Translations under genes and position numbers: made by a program
Notes under the pieces: model-generated
Database searches by the model: none
Seen by the model: only the letters and a program-made list of their open reading frames with translations
Told to the model about the DNA's origin: nothing
Shown: positions 31,412 to 38,937 of the stretch, piece by piece
How the letters are laid out: each line of letters starts with the position of its first letter
Numbering within the stretch: position 1 is the stretch's first letter
NCBI RefSeq assembly: GCF_002482975.1
Contig: NZ_DLHA01000039.1
Span: 1 to 44,744 of the forward strand
Length of the DNA: 44,744 nt
Origin: Flavobacterium sp. UBA7680
GTDB lineage: Bacteria; Bacteroidota; Bacteroidia; Flavobacteriales; Flavobacteriaceae
Reading direction: 5' to 3'

Positions 31412-32335
31412 ATGAATAAATTATTGATTGTTGGAACGGTTGCTTTCGACGCGATTGAAACTCCTTTCGGAAAAACAGATAAAATTTTAGGTGGTGCTGC
31501 AACGTACATTGGTTTATCAGCTTCATTTTTCAACTTGCAATCGGCCATAGTTTCTGTAGTTGGCGATGATTTTCCTCAAGAACATTTAGACTTATTAACT
31601 TCAAGAAATATTGATATCTCTGGTGTCGAAATTGTAAAAGGCGGTAAAACGTTTTTTTGGAGTGGATTATACCATAACGATTTAAACTCTAGAGATACAT
31701 TGGTTACTGAGTTGAACGTTTTAGCTGATTTTCAGCCAAAAGTTCCTCAAAACTATAAAGATGCTGATGTTGTAATGTTAGGAAATTTACATCCGTTAGT
31801 ACAAAGCAGCGTTTTAGATCAATTAGAGAAAAAACCAAAATTAGTTGTTTTAGACACAATGAACTTTTGGATGGACTGCGCTCTTCCAGAATTATTAGAC
31901 GTTATTAAACGTGTAGATGTTATTACAATCAATGACGAAGAAGCAAGACAACTTTCTGGTGAATATTCATTAGTAAAAGCGGCGGCTAAAATCCAGGATA
32001 TGGGGCCAAAATATGTAGTGATCAAAAAAGGAGAACACGGCGCACTTTTATTCCACAACAGAGAAGTATTCTTTGCACCAGCTTTACCGCTAGAAGATGT
32101 TTTTGATCCAACCGGAGCCGGAGACACTTTTGCAGGAGGATTTTCTGGATTCATTGCACAAAGCGAAAACATTTCGTTTAACAATTTGAAAAATGCAATT
32201 ATTTACGGTTCAAATTTAGCTTCGTTCTGCGTAGAGAAATTTGGAACTGAAAGGATGGAAACATTAAGCAAAGCAGAAGTAGCGATTCGATTACAGCAAT
32301 TTAAGTCGTTAACTCAGTTTGACATAGAAATATAA
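31412..32335 (+). CDS. PfkB-family sugar/nucleoside kinase
   Basis: This 307-aa protein shows the ribokinase fold: N-terminal LIVGTVAFDAIETPFG, GGAATYIGLSASFF (substrate side) and the C-terminal signature DPTGAGDTFAGGF with catalytic base D238. The family phosphorylates ribose, adenosine, fructose and similar substrates. Here the conserved neighbour is a PurF-like amidotransferase 81 nt downstream, past a terminator. A purine or ribose role is thus plausible but not shown. The promoter upstream is strong. Confidence 0.92.
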   Translation: MNKLLIVGTVAFDAIETPFGKTDKILGGAATYIGLSASFFNLQSAIVSVVGDDFPQEHLDLLTSRNIDISGVEIVKGGKTFFWSGLYHNDLNSRDTLVTELNVLADFQPKVPQNYKDADVVMLGNLHPLVQSSVLDQLEKKPKLVVLDTMNFWMDCALPELLDVIKRVDVITINDEEARQLSGEYSLVKAAAKIQDMGPKYVVIKKGEHGALLFHNREVFFAPALPLEDVFDPTGAGDTFAGGFSGFIAQSENISFNNLKNAIIYGSNLASFCVEKFGTERMETLSKAEVAIRLQQFKSLTQFDIEI

Positions 32336-32340
32336 TGCCC

Positions 32341-32369
32341 AAAAGCCTCGATAACACGGGGCTTTTTTT
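32341..32369 (+). terminator. Terminator between the PfkB and purF genes
   Basis: AAAAGCCTCG pairs with CGGGGCTTTT (one G-T pair) around a 6-nt loop and ends in a T-run. It begins 5 nt after the PfkB stop. Confidence 0.82.
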
Positions 32370-32416
32370 ATTACGTTAATACACACAACTTACAACAACA
32401 CAAAATACAAGAAACA

Positions 32417-34315
32417 ATGAGCGACGCTTTAAAACACGAATGTGGTATAGCCTTAGTTAGACTTCTCAAACCGCTTGAATATTATAAAGAAAAATACGGA
32501 ACTGCTTTTTACGGAATTCAGAAAATGTATTTGATGATGGAAAAACAGCACAACCGTGGACAAGACGGAGCTGGTTTTGCAAGCATCAAACTTGATGTTG
32601 AACCTGGACAACGCTACATAAGCAGAGTTCGTTCAAATCATTCACAGCCAATACAGGATGTTTTTAAACAAATCAATGAGAGAATCAGTGAAGAGTTAAA
32701 AGCACAGCCTGAAATTGGTGACGATGTTCAAAAAATAAAATCGGAAATTCCATATGTTGGCGAATTGTTTTTAGGACACGTTCGTTACGGAACTTTTGGA
32801 AAAAACAGCATCGAAAGTGTACATCCATTTTTACGTCAAAGTAACTGGATGCACCGTAACTTGATTTTAGCCGGAAACTTTAACATGACGAATGTTAAAG
32901 AGCTTTTCGAAAACTTGGTTGAGTTAGGACAGCACCCAAAAGAAATGGCGGATACTGTTACGGTAATGGAAAAAATTGGCCACTTCTTAGATAAAGAAGT
33001 TATGCAATTGTACCAAGACTGTAAAGCTGAAGGTTACTCAAAAAGAGAAGCTTCCCCAGTAATTGCTGAACGTTTGGATATTGCAAAAATATTAGCTCGT
33101 TCTGCTAAAAATTTAGATGGTGGCTATGCAATGGCTGGTTTATTAGGTCATGGTGACGCTTTTGTTTTTAGAGATCCAGCAGGAATTCGTCCAGCTTATT
33201 TTTACCAAGATGACGAAGTAGTTGTTGTAGCTTCTGAAAGACCTGTTATTCAAACTGTATTTAATGTTCCGTTTGAAAGCGTTCAGGAAATCGATCCAGG
33301 TCACGCTTTGATTATCAAAAAAAGTGGAAAGGTTTCGATGCAGCAAATTTTAGAACCAACTGTAAAGAAAGCTTGTTCGTTTGAAAGAATTTATTTCTCA
33401 AGAGGAAGTGATGCTGAAATTTATCAGGAACGTAAAAACTTAGGTAAATTAATTTTACCTGCCGTTCTTAACGCAATTGACAGCGATACAGACAATACTG
33501 TTTTCTCTTATATTCCAAATACAGCCGAAACTTCATTTTATGGTTTAGTCGAAGCTGCTCAGGATTTCTTAAATCAGAGAAAAAATAATTATATTCTAGA
33601 AAATAGAAATACACTTACTGCAGAGACGCTTCAGGAACTTTTAGCTGTAAAAATACGCACCGAAAAAGTGGCTATTAAAGATGCTAAACTTAGAACCTTT
33701 ATTACTGAGGACAGCAGCCGTGACGATTTAGTAGCTCATGTTTACGATGTTACTTATGGCGTAATTAAGCCAGAAGACAATTTGGTTATTATTGACGATA
33801 GTATTGTTCGTGGTACTACATTAAAAATGAGTATCATTAAAATGATGGATCGTTTGAAACCCAAACGTATTGTTATTGTTTCATCGGCGCCACAAATTCG
33901 TTATCCTGACTGCTACGGAATCGATATGGCAAAACTTGAAGGACTTGTTGCCTTTAGAGCTGCTTTAACTTTATTGAAAGAAAGAAACTTATATCATATT
34001 GTTGACGAAGTTTATGCTAAATGTAAAGCACAGGAAAATTTTGCAGACACAGATGTTGTGAATTATGTAACTGCAATTTACGATCAATTTACACCAGAAG
34101 AAATTTCAGATAAAATTGCTGAGATGTTAAGTTCTCCGGAAATTAATGCCGAAGTAAAAATTATTTTCCAAAAAGTAGAAGACTTACATATTGCATGTCC
34201 TAAAAACTTAGGAGACTGGTACTTTACAGGTGATTATCCTACCCCAGGAGGAAACCGCGTTGTAAACCGAGCATTTATGAATTTCTACGAAGGAAAAGAC
34301 GCCAGAGCGTATTAA
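32417..34315 (+). CDS. purF: Amidophosphoribosyltransferase (long, divergent PurF)
   Basis: This 632-aa protein is longer than the usual 450-520. The N-terminal class II glutaminase has nucleophile C9 (KHECGIAL), so an 8-residue propeptide would be removed, with GQDGAGFASIK and the loop LGHVRYGTFGKNSIE following. The C-terminal phosphoribosyltransferase carries the PRPP loop VIIDDSIVRGTT (457-468). Insertions, for example around 190-230 and at 370-430, and the last 90 residues (ending in PTPGGNRVVNRAFMNFYEG) set it apart from standard PurF. It could make phosphoribosylamine for purine synthesis, or be a Bacteroidota paralogue with another role; a second purF elsewhere in the genome would decide. 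Confidence 0.88.
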   Translation: MSDALKHECGIALVRLLKPLEYYKEKYGTAFYGIQKMYLMMEKQHNRGQDGAGFASIKLDVEPGQRYISRVRSNHSQPIQDVFKQINERISEELKAQPEIGDDVQKIKSEIPYVGELFLGHVRYGTFGKNSIESVHPFLRQSNWMHRNLILAGNFNMTNVKELFENLVELGQHPKEMADTVTVMEKIGHFLDKEVMQLYQDCKAEGYSKREASPVIAERLDIAKILARSAKNLDGGYAMAGLLGHGDAFVFRDPAGIRPAYFYQDDEVVVVASERPVIQTVFNVPFESVQEIDPGHALIIKKSGKVSMQQILEPTVKKACSFERIYFSRGSDAEIYQERKNLGKLILPAVLNAIDSDTDNTVFSYIPNTAETSFYGLVEAAQDFLNQRKNNYILENRNTLTAETLQELLAVKIRTEKVAIKDAKLRTFITEDSSRDDLVAHVYDVTYGVIKPEDNLVIIDDSIVRGTTLKMSIIKMMDRLKPKRIVIVSSAPQIRYPDCYGIDMAKLEGLVAFRAALTLLKERNLYHIVDEVYAKCKAQENFADTDVVNYVTAIYDQFTPEEISDKIAEMLSSPEINAEVKIIFQKVEDLHIACPKNLGDWYFTGDYPTPGGNRVVNRAFMNFYEGKDARAY

Positions 34316-34380
34316 AAAAGTATTAACAAAAGGTTAATTTGTGCATTTCATCGGTTTTTTTTGCCGTTTATCCTGTTTGT

Positions 34381-34411
34381 TTGGTAAAAATGAAAAGCTA
34401 CAATACTTTTG
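34381..34411 (+). promoter_or_regulatory. Promoter of small RNA copy 1
   Basis: TTG (34381-34383), a 20-nt spacer and TACTTTTG (34404-34411) match the Bacteroidota consensus. The predicted start falls at the base of the first hairpin. In copy 2, the same positions 185 nt on read TTT and TACATTTA. Confidence 0.65.
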
Positions 34412-34415
34412 GGAA

Positions 34416-34489
34416 ACCATAACATTAGTAGGTTAAGTTTATGGTAGATTTGGGGCAAAAAGGGTGGAAGAGATTCCACCTTTTTTATT
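34416..34489 (+). ncRNA. Candidate small RNA, copy 1
   Basis: About 74 nt. The first hairpin is ACCATAA (34416-34422) with TTATGGT (34439-34445). A single-stranded linker with AGATTTGGGGC follows, then a terminator hairpin GGTGGAA-GAGA-TTCCACC with A-run and T-run. The 76 bp at 34414-34489 recur at 34599-34674 with two changes, both keeping base pairs. A matching promoter lies just upstream. There is no ORF with codon-like conservation. The RNA has no known name that I can give; Flavo-1 or another Rfam family should be checked. Confidence 0.65.
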
Positions 34490-34600
34490 GGAATAAACTC
34501 AAGTATTTCTCCTTTAAGTCATTATATTCATTTCATCGGATATATTTACCTTTCATCCGAAAAATTTTCTTAATAAAAATAAGTGTCATACATTTATAAA

Positions 34601-34674
34601 ACCATAACATTAGTAGGTTAAGTTTATGGTAGATTTGGGGCAAAAAAGGTGGAAGAGATTCCGCCTTTTTTATT
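34601..34674 (+). ncRNA. Candidate small RNA, copy 2
   Basis: This is the second copy of the unit at 34416-34489, exactly 185 nt downstream. It has the same 5' hairpin (34601-34607 with 34624-34630). The terminator hairpin changes G-T to A-T and T-A to T-G, so pairing is kept. The promoter boxes are weaker. It ends 125 nt before the convergent sod gene. Confidence 0.6.
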
Positions 34675-34740
34675 TTCTTTTTTTAGAGAAGAGAAAAGAA
34701 CAAGATTATAGAATAAAGATGAGACTTATAGATATACAAA

Positions 34741-34775
34741 AAAAAAGACGAGTACCTTTCGGCACTCGTCTTTTC
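34741..34775 (-). terminator. Terminator of the superoxide dismutase gene
   Basis: GACGAGTACC (34747-34756) pairs with GGCACTCGTC (34761-34770), one mismatch, loop TTTC. On the minus strand it ends in a T-run. Confidence 0.8.
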
Positions 34776-34798
34776 TCTTTATTCTTTGCTCTATTTTC

Positions 34799-35410
34799 TT
34801 ATTTATCTAAAGCATATCTTCTAGCAACTTCTGTCCAGTTAATTACACTGAAGAAAGCCTCAATATAATCCGGTCTTCTGTTTTGGTAGTTTAAGTAGTA
34901 AGCATGTTCCCAAACGTCCATTCCTAAGATTGGAGTCCCACCATTACCAGCAACTTCTGGCATTAATGGATTATCTTGATTTGGAGTACCTACAACTTCT
35001 AATTTACCTCCTTTAAGTACTGTTAACCAAGCCCATCCTGAACCAAACTGAGTTGCTCCAGCTTTAGCAAATTTTGCTTTAAACTCTTCGAAAGTTCCAA
35101 AAGAATCTTCGATAGCTGCTAATAAATCTCCTGTTGGTAATCCTCCTCCGTTTGGAGACATTACTGTCCAAAATAAATTGTGGTTGTAAAAACCTCCACC
35201 ATTGTTACGAACTGCAGCGTTAGATTTATCTAAGTTAATTAAGATATTTTCGATTGTTTTTCCTTCTAAATCTGTTCCTGCGATAGCAGCGTTAAGATTT
35301 GTAGTGTATGCATTGTGGTGCTTTGTATGGTGGATTTCCATTGTACGCGCATCAATATGTGGTTCTAATGCATCATATGCATAAGGTAATTGTGGTAATT
35401 CAAAAGCCAT
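34799..35410 (-). CDS. Superoxide dismutase, Fe/Mn family
   Basis: This 203-aa protein has the four metal ligands H27 (EIHHTKHH), H77 (FYNHNLFW), D165 and H169 (MDVWEHAYY). NNGGGFYNHNLFW and GTPNQDNPL (Mn-type Gln) favour manganese or cambialistic use over iron. It removes superoxide in the cytosol; no signal peptide is present. It is monocistronic, with its own terminator. Confidence 0.96.
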   Translation of the reverse strand: MAFELPQLPYAYDALEPHIDARTMEIHHTKHHNAYTTNLNAAIAGTDLEGKTIENILINLDKSNAAVRNNGGGFYNHNLFWTVMSPNGGGLPTGDLLAAIEDSFGTFEEFKAKFAKAGATQFGSGWAWLTVLKGGKLEVVGTPNQDNPLMPEVAGNGGTPILGMDVWEHAYYLNYQNRRPDYIEAFFSVINWTEVARRYALDK

Positions 35411-35549
35411 GGTATAAGGATTTTTATGGTTTATAATAATTTATCCCAAATTTAGACATTTAACTTTGGAATTGAAAATACTATTTCGTTATAATTCAAT
35501 TTAATTAATTGATAAATCGATTTTTTAAAATATAAATAACTGAAAATCT

Positions 35550-36176
35550 TTATTTTCCATTAAAGGTTGTCATTGTATTTTCTAATCCGGCTGTTCCAAA
35601 AGATCTAATAATTTCAGCTGAAGTTTCTAAACGTTCCGGTAATTTTGAATTTTCGTCGTCATTCCATTCTCCTAAAACATAATCTATCTGCTGTCCTTTT
35701 TTAAATTGATCGCTGATTCCAAATCTAAAGCGGGTATATTGCTGCGTATTCAAAACCAGATTAATATTTTTCAATCCGTTATGACCTCCATCGCTTCCTT
35801 TTGGTTTGATTCTGATTGTTCCGAATGACAGGTTTAAATCGTCTGTGATTACCAAAATATTTTCCAACGGAATATTTTCTTTATCCATCCAGTATTTTAC
35901 TGCTTTTCCGCTAAGGTTCATGTAAGTGTTTGGTTTAAGCAGAAAAAATGTTCTTCCTTTAAACTTATATTCGGCTAAAGACCCTAGTTTTACAGTTTCA
36001 AATGAAAGGCTTTCTTTTCTGGCTAAAAAGTCTAATACTTTAAATCCAATATTATGTCTTGTGTTTACGTAGTCGGCCCCAATATTTCCTAAACCAACGA
36101 TTAAATATTTCTTCATATTATCTATGTTCTCTTCTTTTTGTGTTGATGAAAACAGTTTTGTTATCCATTTTATCAT
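35550..36176 (-). CDS. pth: Peptidyl-tRNA hydrolase
   Basis: I chose the ATG at 36176 (MIKWITKLFSS), giving 208 aa. A shorter start at MKKYLIVGLGNIG would give the core enzyme, and flavobacterial homologues often carry the 20-residue front. The catalytic His is in NTRHNIGF, the conserved Asn in KPNTYMNLSG and the Asp in ITDDLNLSFG. GSDGGHNGLKNI is the family signature. It releases tRNA from stalled peptidyl-tRNA. It is in the prs-rplY-pth order on the minus strand. Confidence 0.94.
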   Translation of the reverse strand: MIKWITKLFSSTQKEENIDNMKKYLIVGLGNIGADYVNTRHNIGFKVLDFLARKESLSFETVKLGSLAEYKFKGRTFFLLKPNTYMNLSGKAVKYWMDKENIPLENILVITDDLNLSFGTIRIKPKGSDGGHNGLKNINLVLNTQQYTRFRFGISDQFKKGQQIDYVLGEWNDDENSKLPERLETSAEIIRSFGTAGLENTMTTFNGK

Positions 36177-36312
36177 GTTTGCAAAAGTAAGATTAATTAG
36201 AGAATGTGCCAATTGGTTAATTAGATAATTATTTTTAACCACGAAGATTGTTTAAGATGGCACACGGATGACGCGGATGAAACAGGTTTGCATTAATTTT
36301 TATTTTCTTTTT

Positions 36313-36400
36313 GTCAGGCTGAGCGAAGTCGAAGCCCTGTAAGATACTCGACAATCTGAATTCCATGCTTTGCGTGGGCTTCGACTCCGCTCAGCCTGAC
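36313..36400. repeat. Palindromic repeat with 25-bp arms (GTCAGGCTGAGC type)
   Basis: The arm at 36313-36337 (starting GTCAGGCTGAGCGAAG) and the arm at 36376-36400 match in 24 of 25 positions as reverse complements. The spacer is 38 nt. The arms are much more GC-rich than the surrounding DNA. It lies between pth and rplY. Confidence 0.8.
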
Positions 36401-36451
36401 AGCAATAAAAAAACTTAGTATCTCAGCACCTTAGAAACTTAGATGCTAAAA

Positions 36452-36483
36452 AAAAAGCACCAATCTTTCGATTGATGCTTTTT
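36452..36483 (-). terminator. Terminator of rplY
   Basis: GCACCAATC (36457-36465) with GATTGATGC (36470-36478), one mismatch, flanked by A-runs and T-runs. It lies 18 nt after the rplY stop on the minus strand. Confidence 0.75.
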
Positions 36484-36501
36484 GTATTGAGTTGAAAAAA
36501 A

Positions 36502-37113
36502 TTATTTTTTCTTTCCTTTTGCAGGAGCTTTTGCAGCTTTTGCAGCTTCTTGAGCAGCTTTCATAGCAGCACGAGAAATTCTTACTTGAGCAACAACTGT
36601 GTTCTCTGGGTGCATGATTTTGTATTCTGGTTTTCCAACTTTAGTAACATATAATTTGTTACCCATTTCAAGTGGAGTAATATCCGCTTCAACAAAATCA
36701 GGAAGATCTTTAGGTAAAGCTTTTACTTTTAATTTACGAGTGTTTAAACGTAAAACACCTCCAGCAAGAACACCTTTAGATGTACCAACAATTTTCACAG
36801 GAACTTCCATTGTGATTTCTTTATCATCAAATAATTGGAAGAAGTCAATGTGTAAAATTTTGTCAGATACAGGGTGAACCTGAATGTCTTGCAAAATTGC
36901 ATTGAATGATTTTCCTTTTCCAAGTTCGATCACAACTGTGTGAGCGTTTGGAGTGTAAACCAAGTTTTTGAATGCCGCAGCGTCCGCTGAGAAATGTACT
37001 GCCTGATTTCCTCCGTATAACACGCAAGGAACCGCTCCAGCATTACGTAAGGCTTTAGTTGACACTTTGCCCACGCTTTCTCTTTCTGATCCTTTAATTG
37101 TAATCGATTTCAT
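36502..37113 (-). CDS. rplY: 50S ribosomal protein L25/general stress protein Ctc
   Basis: This 203-aa protein is the long TL5/Ctc form of L25. The N-terminal 5S rRNA-binding domain is at about 1-95 (IKGSERESVGKVSTKALRNAGAVPCVLYGG, HIDFFQLFDDKEI) and a C-terminal beta domain is at about 96-180. It ends in an Ala/Lys-rich tail. It binds 5S rRNA in the large subunit. It follows prs, with a 121-nt gap that carries an imperfect inverted repeat. Confidence 0.96.
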   Translation of the reverse strand: MKSITIKGSERESVGKVSTKALRNAGAVPCVLYGGNQAVHFSADAAAFKNLVYTPNAHTVVIELGKGKSFNAILQDIQVHPVSDKILHIDFFQLFDDKEITMEVPVKIVGTSKGVLAGGVLRLNTRKLKVKALPKDLPDFVEADITPLEMGNKLYVTKVGKPEYKIMHPENTVVAQVRISRAAMKAAQEAAKAAKAPAKGKKK

Positions 37114-37158
37114 TGTAAAAAAATATAGTTATTAATAAATATTCTTAATTTGCTTTAA

Positions 37159-37232
37159 GCTTTAGGCACTAGGCTTTACGCTTTTTAAAATGAGAAACAA
37201 AAGCTTACGGTTTAAAGCCTACAGCCTATTGC
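37159..37232. repeat. Imperfect inverted repeat between prs and rplY
   Basis: The 20-nt arms at 37159-37178 and 37213-37232 (text like GCTTTAGGCACTAGGCTTTA) match in 16 of 20 positions as reverse complements. The element begins 2 nt after the prs stop, so it may reduce read-through into rplY. Confidence 0.5.
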
Positions 37233-37234
37233 TT

Positions 37235-38176
37235 TTACATTATAAATTTTCCACTAATGGAATTATTGTGGTGCACCATGTGCATAACTTCTGCAAAAAG
37301 AGGTGCACAACTCACTACTCTAATTTTATTTGATTCTTTCTTTAACGGGATTGAATCTGTTACGATTAATTCTGTTAATTTCGAATTTTCAATTTTCTCA
37401 TACGCACCGCCAGATAAAATAGCGTGTGTACAAATTGCTCTTACGCTTAGTGCTCCTTTTTCGATCATTAAGTCGGCTGCTTTTGCTAAAGTTCCTCCTG
37501 TATCGATCATGTCGTCTACTAAGATTACGTTACGACCTTTTACTTCACCAATCAATTCCATAGTGTCGATAACGTTGGCTGCTTTTCTTTGTTTATAGCA
37601 GATTACTACATCTGATTCTAAAAACTTAGAGTAAGCATAAGCTCTTTTTGATCCTCCCATATCCGGAGATGCAATAGTTAAGTTTTCTAATTCTAAACTT
37701 TGCACGTAAGGTAAAAAGATTGTAGATGCAAATAAATGATCTACCGGTTTTTCAAAGAATCCTTGAATTTGATCTGCGTGCAAATCCATTGTCATGATTC
37801 TTGTTGCTCCTGCAGCGGTTAATAAATTAGCTACTAACTTCGCTCCAATCGGCACTCTTGGTTTGTCTTTTCTATCTTGTCTTGCCCAACCAAAATAAGG
37901 CATAACAGCTGTAATATGTCTTGCTGATGCACGTTTTGCTGCATCAATCATTAATAACAATTCCATCAAATTATCTGCAGATGGGAAAGTTGAACACACA
38001 ATAAAAACACGTAATCCTCTGATTGACTCTTCGTAAGACGGCTGAAATTCTCCGTCGCTATACGTTGACATCGTTACTTTTCCTAACGGAATTCCGTATT
38101 GTTCTGCAATTTTTTCTGCAAGATAAACACTTTGTGAACAAGCAAAAATTTTAGCTTCTGGTTCTAGGTGCGACAT
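37235..38176 (-). CDS. prs: Ribose-phosphate pyrophosphokinase
   Basis: I chose the ATG at 38176 (MSHLEPEAKIFACSQS), giving 313 aa. The frame extends 12 codons upstream into low-complexity text. It has FIVCSTFPSADNLMELLLMIDAAKRASA, the ATP loop GWARQDRKDKPRVPIGAKLVA, DLHADQIQGFF and the PRPP loop ILVDDMIDTGGT. It makes PRPP from ribose-5-phosphate and ATP, the substrate for purF and other phosphoribosyltransferases. Confidence 0.97.
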   Translation of the reverse strand: MSHLEPEAKIFACSQSVYLAEKIAEQYGIPLGKVTMSTYSDGEFQPSYEESIRGLRVFIVCSTFPSADNLMELLLMIDAAKRASARHITAVMPYFGWARQDRKDKPRVPIGAKLVANLLTAAGATRIMTMDLHADQIQGFFEKPVDHLFASTIFLPYVQSLELENLTIASPDMGGSKRAYAYSKFLESDVVICYKQRKAANVIDTMELIGEVKGRNVILVDDMIDTGGTLAKAADLMIEKGALSVRAICTHAILSGGAYEKIENSKLTELIVTDSIPLKKESNKIRVVSCAPLFAEVMHMVHHNNSISGKFIM

Positions 38177-38465
38177 TATAATTTGTTGTTTTTGCTCCGC
38201 TGCGCTCTGCACAATTCGGCTTTATTATTTTCGTAAAGCCAGACCTGTATAAATGCCTCGGGTGTAGTTAGTTGTGTGTGCGTCGTTTTAACGAGGTGCA
38301 AATTTATAAAATTTATTGGACACTGAAAGGAAATATTTAAGTATTTTTAGTAGATGATTTAATTTTATTTTTTACATTTGCACCGTGTTAAAGGAATGGG
38401 CACATTTTTGATCTCATTCTATTGCGTTAAAATAACTGATTTATCGTTATTTTTTCGTCTGCTAA

Positions 38466-38545
38466 GCCCGGATGGCGGAATTGGTAGACGCGCTGGTCTC
38501 AAACACCTGTGGGAAACCGTGCCGGTTCGACTCCGGCTCCGGGTA
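38466..38545 (+). tRNA. tRNA-Leu (anticodon CAA)
   Basis: The acceptor arm is GCCCGGA/TCCGGGT with a first G-T pair. The D-arm contains GGCGGAATTGGTAGACGC. The anticodon loop is CTCAAAC (CAA, Leu), a long variable arm follows, and the T-arm is GCCGG-TTCGACT-CCGGC. The discriminator A is at 38545. CCA is not encoded. A TACATTTG -7-like box lies at 38373-38380. A terminator follows at once, and its left arm is part of an 18-bp direct repeat. Confidence 0.95.
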
Positions 38546-38559
38546 CAAAAAACCTCTTC
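38542..38559 (+). repeat. Direct repeat / putative attachment site, left copy
   Basis: GGTACAAAAAACCTCTTC covers the last 4 nt of tRNA-Leu and the left arm of its terminator. An identical 18-mer lies at 39807-39824, right after the 288-aa gene. The two bracket about 1.27 kb. Confidence 0.6.
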
Positions 38560-38580
38560 ATTTATTGAAGAGGTTTTTTT
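38547..38580 (+). terminator. Terminator of tRNA-Leu
   Basis: A 14-bp perfect stem, AAAAAACCTCTTCA / TGAAGAGGTTTTTT, has a 5-nt loop (TTTAT). Confidence 0.9.
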
Positions 38581-38609
38581 TGGTTTTAGTACTTCCAGGC
38601 TTTACTCAT

Positions 38610-38750
38610 TTAATCCTTTGGCTTATGGATATGAGGCTTCAAATCAGGATGTTTTGGTTGATTTGGTGGATTAACTCGCCTTCTTTCATCTGGTTTTCCA
38701 TCTGGCTTGTTCGGTTTTGGACCTGGCTTAATTGCTTGAATTTTTTCCAT
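38610..38750 (-). CDS. 46-aa Pro/Lys-rich peptide (tentative)
   Basis: The ATG at 38750 opens a minus-strand frame ending TAA at 38610. The peptide begins MEKIQAIKPGPKPNKPDGKP and ends in a K-P-H-x-x-x-P type tail. It is rich in Pro and Lys, without TM or signal. It lies inside the putative tRNA-Leu island, divergent from the 288-aa gene. Its coherent composition argues for a real gene, but it is short and no family is recognised. Confidence 0.45.
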   Translation of the reverse strand: MEKIQAIKPGPKPNKPDGKPDERRRVNPPNQPKHPDLKPHIHKPKD

Positions 38751-38937
38751 GATAAATGTTTTAAATTAAATAATTTTCTCTACTTGACTTTTTGATAAGT
38801 CAATCTTCTATAAACAAATAACAGCAATAAAATCATCATGTTATTATGGAAAACCATAATTAGAAAACTTATTCAGACAAAAACAAATAAAATTCTTAAT
38901 ATAGATATATTTGCTTTAAACCTGAAAAGATTAAACA

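Noticed and set aside
34626..34868. 80-aa plus-strand ORF downstream of purF
   Set aside because: It runs through small RNA copy 2, the sod terminator and into the sod gene on the other strand. Its composition is not protein-like.
38378..38795. Plus-strand ORFs overlapping tRNA-Leu
   Set aside because: Both run straight through the tRNA and its terminator hairpin, so they cannot be real genes.
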